From Paraprevotella xylaniphila YIT 11841 (GTDB lineage Bacteria; Bacteroidota; Bacteroidia; Bacteroidales; Bacteroidaceae): DNA of 64,000 bases. The stretch covers positions 62,001-126,000 of the forward strand of contig NZ_GL883812.1 of the NCBI RefSeq assembly GCF_000205165.1, in the 5' to 3' direction. This document shows positions 55,665 to 64,000 of this stretch, piece by piece (position 1 is the first letter of the stretch; the number at the start of each line of letters is the position of its first letter). The notes under the pieces are model-generated. The model did not search any database and was not told the origin of the DNA. It worked only from the letters and a program-made list of their open reading frames with translations. A program made the translations under genes and the position numbers.

Positions 55665-56216
55665 ATGGATGCAATAGCCTTGATAGATAAATATTATGCT
55701 GATACCCCCCGTTTGAGGGAACTTCTATGGATTCATAGCCGCCAGGTGGCCGACCGTTGCCTGAAAATTGCAGTACTCCATCCGGAGTTGGGTTTGGATA
55801 AGGCATTCTTGGAGGAGGCTGCTTTGTTACATGACATCGGCATTTTGCACACCCATGCTCCCGGTATTTTATGTACGGGAGACGCACCTTATATTTGCCA
55901 CGGTTATCTCGGGGCGGAGATGCTGCGTGCGGAAGGGTTTCCGCGTCACGCCAGGGTGTGCGAGCGTCATACCGGTGCGGGGCTTTCGCGCGAAGAAATT
56001 GCAGCGCAGGGTTTGCCTATACCTGTGCAGGATTATTATCCGGAGACTTTGGAGGAACAGCTCATCTGTTATGCGGATAAATTTTATTCCAAATCCCATC
56101 CCGACGGGGAAAAAACACCGGAACAAGCGTTGAAGAGTGTGAGCAAGTATGGCGAGGACGGAGCACGGCGTTTTAGGCATTGGATGGAACTTTTTACGGA
56201 AAATCTCGGGCATTAA
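55665..56216 (+). CDS. HD-domain phosphohydrolase
   Basis: A 183-residue cytoplasmic protein with HD-superfamily motifs: H in WIHSRQVADRCL (near residue 24), HD in ALLHDIGILHTHAP (near residue 55), H in YICHGYLGAEML, H in VCERHTGAGLS, and D in ICYADKFYSKS. Likely metal-dependent phosphohydrolase acting on a nucleotide or small phosphate ester; the substrate is unknown. 56 nt upstream of the LptD gene. Confidence 0.85.
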   Translation: MDAIALIDKYYADTPRLRELLWIHSRQVADRCLKIAVLHPELGLDKAFLEEAALLHDIGILHTHAPGILCTGDAPYICHGYLGAEMLRAEGFPRHARVCERHTGAGLSREEIAAQGLPIPVQDYYPETLEEQLICYADKFYSKSHPDGEKTPEQALKSVSKYGEDGARRFRHWMELFTENLGH

Positions 56217-56228
56217 GCGGATTTTATG

Positions 56229-56236
56229 TAATTTTG
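56229..56236 (+). promoter_or_regulatory. -7 promoter box of the LptD-like gene
   Basis: TAATTTTG, 36 nt before the TTG start. Confidence 0.45.
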
Positions 56237-56272
56237 CATCCGCTTACTGGTTTAGAACAAGACTGAATTCGG

Positions 56273-59140
56273 TTGAAAACAAAAATAGCTATATTCCTTT
56301 TGGTGGGTAGTTCATTCTGTATGTTGGCGCAAGGCGGATTGAACGAAGGGCTTTCGTCTTCTTACGTTGAGATAGGAAGAGGGATGTCCGATAGCTTGGT
56401 AAAAAATAGTGGAACTGCGGATTCTTTACTAAAAGATACGGTACTCTCCGGTTTGCGTGAGTTGGCGGCGGACAGTGCCGGGCATCTTCCTGACAGTGTC
56501 AGGGGAAAGGTTGCCATTCCGGATAGCATCGGGGCAGCGGTCACAGACAGCTTACAGGCTGATTCGGTGGCGGAAGATACCGCCAAAGTGAGCAAGTCGG
56601 TGCTCGACCAACCTGTGGAATATACGGCATCCGATTCGGTGACCTTCGAGGCCGGACTGGGAAATGCCAACCTGTATGGTAACAGTAAAGTAAATTATAC
56701 CAATCTGGAGTTGCAGGCCGATTGGATTACGATGAACATGGACAGCAGCATCGTTCATGCCGTAGGACGTCCCGACTCCACGGGAAAAGTGCAGAACCAA
56801 CCGGTATTCAAGCAAGGAAGCGACCAGTATGAGCCGGAACGTATCAGTTACAATTTCAAGACCCGCAAGGCATTTATTGATAACGTCTACACGAAGCAGG
56901 GGGATGGGTTCATGATTAGTGAAGAGTCAAAACGCGATGCTGAGGGCGTGACATACATCCGTCATGGCAAATACACGACATGCAGCGCGAAACATCCTCA
57001 TTTTTATTTGGCATTGACACGTGCCAAGATGCGTCCGGGGAAGAATGTCATATTCGGTCCTGCCTATTTGGTGGTGGAGGATGTACCTTTGCCGTTAGCC
57101 ATTCCTTACGGTTTCTTTCCCTTCAGTAAGAAGTATTCTTCCGGGTTCATCATGCCCACGTTCGGTGACGAAAGTATCCGTGGTTTCTATTTGCGTGATG
57201 GTGGGTATTATTTTGCCATCAGCGATATGATAGACCTGAAACTTATCGGAGAGATTTATACCAAGGGGTCGTGGGGATTGAGTACGCAATCCAATTACCG
57301 TAAGCGTTACCGCTTCAATGGTAATTTCTTCCTGAGCTACCAAAATACGGTGGAAGGAGAGAAAAACATGCCGGATTATTCGAAGTCCACTAGCTTCAAG
57401 ATTCAATGGACGCATCGTCAGGATGCCAAGGCTAATCCTTCACAAAGTTTTTCTGCCAGTGTGAATTTTGCAACCTCTAACTACGAGCGTAACAATCTGA
57501 CGAGCATGTACAATCCGGAGAACTACACGCAGAGTACGCGTACGTCGAGTGTGGCTTATTCCAAGACTTTCGAGCGGATAGGGTTGACGCTTTCCAGTTC
57601 TTTCAACTTGTCGCAAAGCATCCAGGACTCTTCCCTTTCGATGACTTTGCCGAGCCTTGATATTACTTTGGCGCGTTTCTATCCTTTCAAGCGCAAGAAG
57701 GCTGCGGGGAAAGAAAAGTGGTACGAAAAGATTGCTTTAAGCTATACCGGAAGCTTGAGCAACAGCATAGATACGAAAGAAGACTTGTTGTTCAAGTCCA
57801 ATCTGATTAAAGACTGGCGTAACGGTATGCGTCATAACGTGCCCATCAGTGCGACGTTCAGTTTGTTCAACTATATCAATATCACGCCGGAATTCAGGTT
57901 TACCGACCGTATGTACACGCATAAGGTCATGAAAGGATGGGATGAAGAAAACCAACGGGAAGTGAACGACACGATTTGGGGATTCCAGAACGTGTATAAT
58001 TATGATATGAGCGTATCGGCCACGACCAAACTCTACGGTTTTTACACGCCTTTGTTCGGTAAGAAGATACAGACCATCCGCCATGTCTTCACGCCGACCG
58101 TAAGCTTTAATTATGCACCGGATTTCGGTACGTCCCGTTACGGTTATTATGCGTCGTACGTGAAGACGGATAAAGACGGCAATGTATCTACGGTGAGTTA
58201 TTCTCCTTACAGCGGTAGCCTCTATGGTGTGCCGGGGCGGGGGAAGACCGGAAGCGTGTCGATGGACATATCCAATAACATAGAGATGAAGGTTCGTACG
58301 AAGAACGATTCGGTACGGAAAGTCAGCCTTATTGACGAACTGGGAGCGAACCTGAGCTACAACATGGCGGCCGAACGTCAACCGTGGAGTGATTTGTCGA
58401 TGAGGGTGCGTATCAAGACACCTTGGAACTATACGTTCAGCATGAATGCCCAGTTTGCCACTTATGCATACGAGTTCGACGAAAACGGTAATGTGCGTGT
58501 GGGTGACCGTACGGAATGGTCGTACGGGCGTTTTGGACGTTTCCAAGGCATGTCGCAGAACTTGTCTTATACGTTCAACAACGAGACGTTCAGAAAACTT
58601 TTCGGATGGGGAAAAGGCCGGGCGGAGTCCGTGGAAGGGACAGATGGCGAGACGGACGAGGAGGAAGCGGGCGACACGAACATAGATCCCGACCGTAAGA
58701 AATCGGAGCGGGCCGGAGCCAAAAAGGAGCCTCAGAAGGCCGAGGTGGACGAAGACGGATATTTGAAATTCCAGTTGCCTTGGTCCTTTACCGTATCATA
58801 CGGTGTGACGATGTCGGAGAATACAAGCGGACGCATTAAGGTAAAGAAGATGCGCTACCCTTATAAGCTGACCCATACGCTGAACTTTTCGGGTAACATC
58901 CGTATTTCGGACGGATGGAATCTGACTTATTCCTCGGGATATGACTTCAACTATCACCGTTTGTCCATGACAACGGCTTCAATATCACGTGATTTGCATT
59001 GTTTCTCCATGTCGGCTAGCGTGGTGTTGAGTCCTTATACTTCCTATAATTTCACATTCTCAGCCAATGCTTCGGAGTTGGCCGATGTGCTGAAATGGAA
59101 AAAACAAAGCAGTTACAGTTCAAATATTGAGTGGTACTGA
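56273..59140 (+). CDS. lptD: LptD-like lipopolysaccharide assembly outer-membrane protein
   Basis: A 955-residue outer-membrane protein. The start is TTG at 56273: an in-frame stop lies 9 nt upstream and the signal peptide (IAIFLLVGSSFCMLAQG) begins directly after. Residues 40-110 are a Ser/Asp-rich linker; about 125-290 are an OstA/LptA-like jelly roll (LYGNSKVNYTNLELQADWIT, YTTCSAKHPHFYL, PLPLAIPYGFFPFSKK); the rest is a long beta barrel ending in NASELADVLKWKKQSSYSSN. An acidic insert (about 785-825, GTDGETDEEEAGD) sits in one extracellular or periplasmic loop. Matches the Bacteroidota 'putative LPS assembly protein LptD' type, which lacks the usual disulfide pattern. Confidence 0.88.
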   Translation: MKTKIAIFLLVGSSFCMLAQGGLNEGLSSSYVEIGRGMSDSLVKNSGTADSLLKDTVLSGLRELAADSAGHLPDSVRGKVAIPDSIGAAVTDSLQADSVAEDTAKVSKSVLDQPVEYTASDSVTFEAGLGNANLYGNSKVNYTNLELQADWITMNMDSSIVHAVGRPDSTGKVQNQPVFKQGSDQYEPERISYNFKTRKAFIDNVYTKQGDGFMISEESKRDAEGVTYIRHGKYTTCSAKHPHFYLALTRAKMRPGKNVIFGPAYLVVEDVPLPLAIPYGFFPFSKKYSSGFIMPTFGDESIRGFYLRDGGYYFAISDMIDLKLIGEIYTKGSWGLSTQSNYRKRYRFNGNFFLSYQNTVEGEKNMPDYSKSTSFKIQWTHRQDAKANPSQSFSASVNFATSNYERNNLTSMYNPENYTQSTRTSSVAYSKTFERIGLTLSSSFNLSQSIQDSSLSMTLPSLDITLARFYPFKRKKAAGKEKWYEKIALSYTGSLSNSIDTKEDLLFKSNLIKDWRNGMRHNVPISATFSLFNYINITPEFRFTDRMYTHKVMKGWDEENQREVNDTIWGFQNVYNYDMSVSATTKLYGFYTPLFGKKIQTIRHVFTPTVSFNYAPDFGTSRYGYYASYVKTDKDGNVSTVSYSPYSGSLYGVPGRGKTGSVSMDISNNIEMKVRTKNDSVRKVSLIDELGANLSYNMAAERQPWSDLSMRVRIKTPWNYTFSMNAQFATYAYEFDENGNVRVGDRTEWSYGRFGRFQGMSQNLSYTFNNETFRKLFGWGKGRAESVEGTDGETDEEEAGDTNIDPDRKKSERAGAKKEPQKAEVDEDGYLKFQLPWSFTVSYGVTMSENTSGRIKVKKMRYPYKLTHTLNFSGNIRISDGWNLTYSSGYDFNYHRLSMTTASISRDLHCFSMSASVVLSPYTSYNFTFSANASELADVLKWKKQSSYSSNIEWY

Positions 59141-59150
59141 TGTGTGTTTG

Positions 59151-59495
59151 TTAGAACAGAGTCGGGTAATCCATGCTTCTTTCTTCTTTTTCAGGAAATT
59201 CAACGGCTTCTTCCGATGGGCTTTCGGTGAAGTCGATTCGCATCTGTCGGCAGACGTTGGGTTTCAAGGCATACCAACCGCGATTGGCCGTTCCCATGAA
59301 AGGCGACGACGGTTTGCAGGACTGTGCCCATAGAAAGAAGCGTACATTTTGATAAACCCTTTCGTATGTCAGTTCCGTATTAAACAGTCCGGCGTGACGG
59401 TTGTAGACCTGTTTGGCGATGATGCCTACGGGAAGTCCTTCGCAGCCCTTCGTCTGCAAGATTTCATAAATATCGTTATAAAAAGGGTTTTCCAT
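59151..59495 (-). CDS. Small winged-helix-like protein of unknown function
   Basis: A 114-residue protein. The N-terminal 75 residues look like a winged-helix or HARE-like fold (YNDIYEILQTKGCEGLPVGI, RVYQNVRFFLWAQSCKPSS); the C-terminus is acidic (SPSEEAVEFPEKEER). No known family assigned. A -7 box (TATCTTTG, minus strand, 59500-59507) ends just 4 nt before the ATG, implying a leaderless mRNA. Convergent with the LptD gene and divergent from the BACON-like lipoprotein. Confidence 0.7.
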   Translation of the reverse strand: MENPFYNDIYEILQTKGCEGLPVGIIAKQVYNRHAGLFNTELTYERVYQNVRFFLWAQSCKPSSPFMGTANRGWYALKPNVCRQMRIDFTESPSEEAVEFPEKEERSMDYPTLF

Positions 59496-59499
59496 CTTG

Positions 59500-59507
59500 C
59501 AAAGATA
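59500..59507 (-). promoter_or_regulatory. -7 promoter box abutting the start of the small winged-helix-like gene
   Basis: Minus-strand TATCTTTG is separated from the ATG by only CAAG, so the transcript would start at or beside the start codon. Confidence 0.5.
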
Positions 59508-59539
59508 ATGATAAATAAGGATACTTTCAATTATTTATT

Positions 59540-59547
59540 TATCTTTG
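59540..59547 (+). promoter_or_regulatory. -7 promoter box of the BACON-like lipoprotein
   Basis: TATCTTTG, 26 nt before ATG 59574; this excludes the earlier in-frame start at 59349. Confidence 0.5.
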
Positions 59548-59573
59548 CTCGTCATTTTAATGAAATAAATATC

Positions 59574-60257
59574 ATGAAGAAAGTAATTGGGTTTTCAGTA
59601 GCCTTGGCCGCTGTTTTGTTTGCGGCTTGTGATAATAAGGAGAATTCTTACAATTTTGCACAAATCATTTATCCGAGCGGATACGGCTCTGTGCTTTATG
59701 CCGACCAGACCGTTGATTCTTTGAGGTTTGCCACCACTTTCGATTGGTCTATTTCCGTGCCGGCCAACTGGATGCATGTCAATGAAGATTCCATGGCTGG
59801 AACTGTACCACAAGGATATTATATGGTGAAAAAGATTGATGTGAAGTTGGATGTAAACAACACAGATACGATTCGTACGGATTACATCTATTTCCATGCC
59901 GATGGCAAGACGTTGGTGACAGCCTACACGCAATATCACTATTTGAATATCGAGCGTCCGGTGCGCAGAAACTACCAGTTCACGTTGCAGGATACGGCTC
60001 GTCAGGTGCGTGACAGTTTGGTGTTCCAGACTTATGGTGACGACTGGACGTTGGCTTTCAAGGGAGGGGAGCCTGCGTGGGTGCGTTTGGCTGACGGGGC
60101 ACCCACTTCCGGACGTTCCGGGAAATATACCGTGCATTACCAATTAGACCAGAACACGACGACAGCCGAACGTACGGCCGTGTTGGAACTGAAGAGCCGG
60201 GGCGTTTCGACAGACATCCGGATTAAACAGTTAGGGTTGAAAGCCGAAGAAGATTAA
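59574..60257 (+). CDS. Lipoprotein with BACON-like repeats
   Basis: A 227-residue protein starting at ATG 59574 (MKKVIGFSVALAAVLFAAC, lipobox LFAAC, Cys19). Two beta-sandwich repeats are visible with the BACON-type pattern of an aromatic W-x-I/V strand: TTFDWSISVPANWMHV and TYGDDWTLAFKGGEPAWVRL, each followed by a strand ending in a T-A/D-R pattern (TTTAERTAVLELKSRG). Probably a surface or periplasmic carbohydrate- or protein-binding lipoprotein. Followed by the GH51 gene (46 nt), so it may belong to that locus. Confidence 0.8.
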   Translation: MKKVIGFSVALAAVLFAACDNKENSYNFAQIIYPSGYGSVLYADQTVDSLRFATTFDWSISVPANWMHVNEDSMAGTVPQGYYMVKKIDVKLDVNNTDTIRTDYIYFHADGKTLVTAYTQYHYLNIERPVRRNYQFTLQDTARQVRDSLVFQTYGDDWTLAFKGGEPAWVRLADGAPTSGRSGKYTVHYQLDQNTTTAERTAVLELKSRGVSTDIRIKQLGLKAEED

Positions 60258-60303
60258 ATGGTTAGGCAATATATTTTTATCTAATTATCAATATTAATTT
60301 GAC

Positions 60304-62904
60304 ATGAAAAAACATTTTGTGAACAAGGCTCTTTCTGCGGCTTTGTTAGGATGGGGATTGTGTGCATCCGTTTCGGTCGGAGCCGCAGTCCCTGATTCGG
60401 TGTACCTTATGGCCTATAATGTGCATGTGGGCAATGGGTTGAATTTTGCTTGGAGTGCGAACCGGCAGGTGTGGAAGGGGATTGGCCCTGGCCATGCTTT
60501 CGTCAAGAGCGATTTCGGAACGTGGGGGGCAGAGAAGAAAATGTACAATCCGAACCTGATGCAGATGCCGGACGGGACATGGCGTTGCGTGTTTCAGGTG
60601 AACGATTATGCCAACCAGTTTGCCGTGGCTTATAGTGAAGATTTGGTGAAATGGAGGCCGCAGGACTATCCTTATATGGAAGGGGTGAACAGCTGCATTG
60701 CACCGGTTTTGTCTTACGATGCGGCAACGGCTACTTATAAGGTGTTGTTCAAGACCAAGGATGGTGGGGTGTACGAAACCGTTTCCAAAGATTTTTATCA
60801 TTTCAGCAAGCCGCGTAAAGTCGATGCTTCCGTTTATCCTTCGGTGACGGAGCAGGCACTTGTGGACGGACAGCCGGTGAACGGACAGGTATTCAGGGTG
60901 CCGTATGCCGGAGTGGAGCGCATGGTACAGGCTGTAGAAAGCGCAGCATATTGGGCAGCACTCAACGGAGAATTGGCGCGAGACAATGAAGTGCGTTTCC
61001 AAGGCTTGAAACCTCTTGAAGCCACGATCAAGATAGATGCGGGCCGGACGAAGAAGATCAGTGACAAATTGATCGGTATCTTTTTTGAGGACATCAGTTA
61101 TGCTGCCGATGGTGGTTTGTATGCCGAGTTGGTGCAGAACCGTGATTTTGAATATTCCCAAGCCGATGTCAAGGGGGGAAACAAGGCTTGGAAAGCCGAT
61201 TTTGCCTGGACGTTGGAAGGCAACGGCGGGACGTGGGAGATACGGAAATCCGAGCCTATCCATGAAAACAACCCGAATTATGCCGTCGTGGACGTGAAAC
61301 AGCCTGGCCAAGTGGCTTTGTTGAATGGCGGTTTCGACGGTATTCCCGTCCGTGAAGGTGAGAAATACGATTTGTCGGTGTTTGCCAAACAGTTGGAGGG
61401 AAAAGGCGGAAAGATACGGGTGAGCCTCGTGCAGGACGGTCGGGTGATGGCACAGACCATCCTTAAAGCACCCAAGTCGGATTGGAAGAAAATGACTGCG
61501 GTGTTGAAAGCCGATGCCGATGCCGACCACGCGTCCATTAAAGTGGAACCTTTGGGGACGGGCAAGGTGGCTTTGGACATGATTTCGCTTTTCCCGCAAC
61601 AGACGTTCAAAGGGAGAAAGAACGGTTTGCGGGCCGATTTAGCTCAGGCGTTGGCCGATTTGAAACCGAAGTTCATGCGCTTCCCTGGCGGCTGTGTGGC
61701 TCATGGAGACGGTCTGCACAACATTTATAATTGGAAGGAGACGATTGGACCGTTGGAAGCCCGCAAACCTCAACGCAACTTGTGGGGTTACCATCAGACG
61801 AAAGGATTGGGTTATTATGAGTTTTTCCAATTCTGTGAGGATATCGGGTGCGAACCGCTTCCGGTGTTGGCAGCCGGTGTGAGTTGCCAGAACTCGAGCG
61901 ACTGCGGGCATGGACAGCAGGGAGGTATCCCGATGGACAAGATGCCGGAATACGTACAGGATGTGTTGGACTTGATTGAGTGGGCCAACGGGGATGCCAA
62001 GACTACGAAATGGGGCAAAGTCCGTGCCGAGCAGGGACACCCGGCACCGTTTAACCTGAAGTATATCGGCATCGGCAACGAAGATTTGATTTCCAAAACG
62101 TTTGAAGAACGCTATCTGATGATTGTCAAAGCCGTGAAAGAGAAGTATCCTGACATCGTCGTTTGCGGTACGTCAGGACCGTGGTCGGAAGGTAGTGATT
62201 ACGAGACCGGTTGGCGTTTGGCTAAAGACCATAAGATAGACATGATTGACGAGCATTATTATCAGACGCCCGGTTGGTTCATTTATCATCAGGACTATTA
62301 TGACCAATACGACCGTAACGGTTCCAAAGTGTATTTGGGCGAATACGCGGCTCATGCTCCCGGCCGTCCCAACAACATAGAGACGGCCTTGTGCGAAGCC
62401 TTGCACATTTGCGGCATGGAGCGCAACGGTGATGTGGTGGCCATGAGTTCGTATGCTCCTTTGTTGGCCAAGGATGGACATGTGAATTGGAATCCGGACA
62501 TGATTTATTTCAATAACAAAGAGGTGAAGCCCACAGTAGGTTACTACGTGCAGAAGCTTTGCGGCAACTATTGCGGCGACGAGTATATCGAAAGCACGCT
62601 TTCGGTGAACGAAGGCCGTAGGGGAGTACGCGATCGTCTGGCTGTCAGCACGGTACGCGATACCAAAACTGGAAAGGTGTACATTAAAATGGTGAACCTC
62701 CTGAATCATCCCGTGAAAGGGAAACTGGACTTGTCGAGCCTGAAAGACCGTTTCGGCGAGGCGCAGAGTTTGGATGCCCGCCTGCATGTGTTGACCGGCA
62801 ACTGGGACGACCGCAATGCCCGTCCGAAGGAGAGCGACATCAAGGTGAAACCTGAATTCGACTATGAACTTCCGGCTTATTCGTTCAGCCTGATTGAGAT
62901 TTAA
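60304..62904 (+). CDS. GH51 alpha-L-arabinofuranosidase with N-terminal GH43-like module
   Basis: An 866-residue secreted enzyme with a signal peptide (ALSAALLGWGLCASVSVGAA). Residues 30-190 are a GH43-like half-propeller (DSVYLMAYNVHVGNGLNFAW, MYNPNLMQMPDGTWRCVFQV, YSEDLVKWRP), without a recognisable catalytic triad. From residue 240 a full GH51 enzyme follows (IGIFFEDISYAADGGLYAEL; FMRFPGGCVAHGDGL); acid/base Glu593 in YIGIGNEDLI and nucleophile Glu680 in YLGEYAAHAPG. It removes arabinofuranosyl groups from arabinan or arabinoxylan. 150 nt before a GH43 gene. Confidence 0.9.
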   Translation: MKKHFVNKALSAALLGWGLCASVSVGAAVPDSVYLMAYNVHVGNGLNFAWSANRQVWKGIGPGHAFVKSDFGTWGAEKKMYNPNLMQMPDGTWRCVFQVNDYANQFAVAYSEDLVKWRPQDYPYMEGVNSCIAPVLSYDAATATYKVLFKTKDGGVYETVSKDFYHFSKPRKVDASVYPSVTEQALVDGQPVNGQVFRVPYAGVERMVQAVESAAYWAALNGELARDNEVRFQGLKPLEATIKIDAGRTKKISDKLIGIFFEDISYAADGGLYAELVQNRDFEYSQADVKGGNKAWKADFAWTLEGNGGTWEIRKSEPIHENNPNYAVVDVKQPGQVALLNGGFDGIPVREGEKYDLSVFAKQLEGKGGKIRVSLVQDGRVMAQTILKAPKSDWKKMTAVLKADADADHASIKVEPLGTGKVALDMISLFPQQTFKGRKNGLRADLAQALADLKPKFMRFPGGCVAHGDGLHNIYNWKETIGPLEARKPQRNLWGYHQTKGLGYYEFFQFCEDIGCEPLPVLAAGVSCQNSSDCGHGQQGGIPMDKMPEYVQDVLDLIEWANGDAKTTKWGKVRAEQGHPAPFNLKYIGIGNEDLISKTFEERYLMIVKAVKEKYPDIVVCGTSGPWSEGSDYETGWRLAKDHKIDMIDEHYYQTPGWFIYHQDYYDQYDRNGSKVYLGEYAAHAPGRPNNIETALCEALHICGMERNGDVVAMSSYAPLLAKDGHVNWNPDMIYFNNKEVKPTVGYYVQKLCGNYCGDEYIESTLSVNEGRRGVRDRLAVSTVRDTKTGKVYIKMVNLLNHPVKGKLDLSSLKDRFGEAQSLDARLHVLTGNWDDRNARPKESDIKVKPEFDYELPAYSFSLIEI

Positions 62905-62927
62905 AGGCTTGTCCGTTAGCATAAAAG

Positions 62928-62969
62928 AACCTTGCCAAGAGCTGATTTTGCTTTTTGCAAGGTTTTTTT
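62928..62969 (+). terminator. Intrinsic terminator after the GH51 gene
   Basis: AACCTTGC (62928-62935) pairs with GCAAGGTT (62957-62964), followed by T7. Confidence 0.8.
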
Positions 62970-63054
62970 GTATTCTTAAATAAGAAGAATCTGCTCTTCG
63001 TTCGTATATATAATAAAGGAAAGATTATAAATCGAATCAAACAGAAAGTATACA

Positions 63055-64000
63055 ATGGTGAAAGAAAGTTTATCAAGAGGTATGTTGCGGGTGGCGATGT
63101 GTGGTTGCCTCCTTTGCGGAGGAATCCCGCTAGCGGCACAAACTCAGGAATACCTGTCTGAAGTATGGTCGCCCGATTTGGGCAATGGCATGTACAAGAA
63201 TCCGGTGATTCATGCGGATTATTCCGACCCCGATGTCTGTGCCGTGGGGAATGATTTCTATCTGACGGCCTCCAGTTTCTCCTGTGTGCCCGGCCTACCC
63301 ATCCTCCATTCCAAGGATTTGGTGAATTGGAAAGTCGTGAACTATGCCCTGAAGGAGTTGGTCCCGACGGACTTTTACGCTACCGTGCAGCATGGCAGGG
63401 GAGTATGGGCACCGAGTATCCGTTACCACGAAGGGGAGTACTATATCTATTGGGGCGACCCGGACTTCGGCGTGTATATGGTCAAGGCGGAAGACCCTGC
63501 CGGCGAATGGTCTGAGCCGGTGTTGGTCAAGGCTGCCAAAGGCATTATCGACCCCTGTCCGTTGTGGGACGATGACGGGAAGTGTTATCTGGCTTACGCA
63601 TGGGCTGGGAGCCGTGCACAAATCAATTCCGTGTTGTGTGTGGCCGAAATGAATGCGGAGGGCACGAAAGTAGTCGGCCCTTCCCGCATCGTGTATGACG
63701 GAAATGATGATGTGAACCACACAGCCGAGGGACCTAAGTTTTATAAACGCAACGGTTACTATTACCTGATGTTTCCGGCCGGTGGCGTGCAAATGGGATG
63801 GCAGATGGCCGCCCGCAGCCGCAACGTGTACGGGCCGTACGAGGCGCGGCGCGTCATGGAGCAAGGGGATACTCCGGTCAACGGACCCCATCAGGGCGGT
63901 TGGGTGCAGACCGCATCCGGCGAAGACTGGTTCGTGCACTTCCAGGATAAAGGATGCTACGGCCGTGTGGCTTGGCTCGAACCCATGACGTGGAAAGACG
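63055..64000 (+). CDS. GH43 glycoside hydrolase, 3' end beyond the window
   Basis: At least 315 residues, open at the right edge. ATG 63055 precedes a signal peptide (GMLRVAMCGCLLCGGIPLAA). The GH43 propeller triad is intact in the visible part: Asp58 (ADYSDPDVC), Asp166 (KGIIDPCPLWDD), Glu225 (HTAEGPKFYK). WAPSIRYHEGEYYIYWG and YYYLMFPAGGVQMGWQ are typical blade strands. Most GH43 enzymes of this form are alpha-L-arabinofuranosidases or beta-xylosidases; a C-terminal concanavalin-like domain may follow outside the window. Its place after the GH51 gene fits a shared arabinan/arabinoxylan locus. Confidence 0.9.
   Translation, partial: MVKESLSRGMLRVAMCGCLLCGGIPLAAQTQEYLSEVWSPDLGNGMYKNPVIHADYSDPDVCAVGNDFYLTASSFSCVPGLPILHSKDLVNWKVVNYALKELVPTDFYATVQHGRGVWAPSIRYHEGEYYIYWGDPDFGVYMVKAEDPAGEWSEPVLVKAAKGIIDPCPLWDDDGKCYLAYAWAGSRAQINSVLCVAEMNAEGTKVVGPSRIVYDGNDDVNHTAEGPKFYKRNGYYYLMFPAGGVQMGWQMAARSRNVYGPYEARRVMEQGDTPVNGPHQGGWVQTASGEDWFVHFQDKGCYGRVAWLEPMTWKD

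Noticed and set aside
59349-59573. Upstream in-frame start for the BACON-like lipoprotein
   Set aside because: It would remove the lipoprotein signal and overlap the divergent gene and its promoter.
1-64000. CRISPR arrays, tRNA or rRNA genes, insertion sequences, integrases
   Set aside because: None seen: no regularly spaced repeats, no cloverleaf-like sequence and no transposase or recombinase reading frame were recognised by eye.

Overview
The window is a stretch of a Bacteroidales chromosome (Bacteroides/Phocaeicola/Paraprevotella-like; genus not decidable from this sequence). Evidence: repeated phylum-type promoters (TAnnTTTG at -7, often with TTTG 19-21 nt upstream), few recognisable Shine-Dalgarno sites, SusC-like/outer-membrane barrel and lipoprotein genes, a DUF4494 gene, and fused, secreted glycoside hydrolases. 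No rRNA, tRNA, integrase, insertion sequence or CRISPR array was seen.

Layout. 1-2.65 kb: the 3' part of a receiver / PEP-pyruvate-binding fusion protein. 2.8-7.2 kb: a decaying accessory locus of PAS-LuxR regulator, radical SAM/SPASM maturase and TonB-receptor-like barrel; each of the three reading frames is broken. 7.4-17.3 kb: housekeeping and metabolic genes (gdhA, lepA, a Crp-type regulator, a TonB-domain lipoprotein, iron alcohol dehydrogenase, acyl-CoA synthetase, YggS, DUF4494). 17.8-18.7 kb: a YtxH/holin-like membrane trio. 18.9-26.1 kb: a SPOR lipoprotein, then ruvX-def-TPR and thrS-infC-rpmI-rplT. 26.2-30.2 kb: a four-gene undecaprenyl-phosphate operon (DUF368 translocase, ArnT-like GT-C, GtrA, GtrB-like GT2). 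30.3-31.7 kb: a metallo-beta-lactamase-fold protein divergent from an HxlR regulator.

31.7-38.1 kb is an AT-rich island. It holds a small XRE controller with a palindromic operator, a DpnII-type restriction-modification system with two different DpnII-family endonuclease genes in tandem between a Dam-like and a DpnA-like methylase, a multiply broken DUF262/DUF1524 (GmrSD-like) gene, and a leftward candidate structured non-coding RNA of about 225 nt with its own promoter, a 12-bp closing stem and an intrinsic terminator.

38.2-44.3 kb: a GH2-GH43 fusion enzyme and a CBM20-type 4-alpha-glucanotransferase. 44.4-49.4 kb: an ABC-F ATPase and carB. 49.4-53.8 kb: a 2-aminoethylphosphonate catabolic cluster (DUF5690 carrier, phnX, phnW) with a divergent HTH-like gene. 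53.9-60.3 kb: yaaA, a 1-kb gene-free stretch, an HD-domain protein, an LptD homologue, a small winged-helix-like gene and a BACON-like lipoprotein. 60.3-64 kb: an arabinose-polymer locus (GH51 with a GH43-like N-terminal module, then a GH43 enzyme running off the right edge).

The most unusual signals are the candidate RNA at 37.8-38.1 kb, the doubled DpnII endonuclease, and the clustering of frameshifts in two accessory regions while the long core genes are intact.
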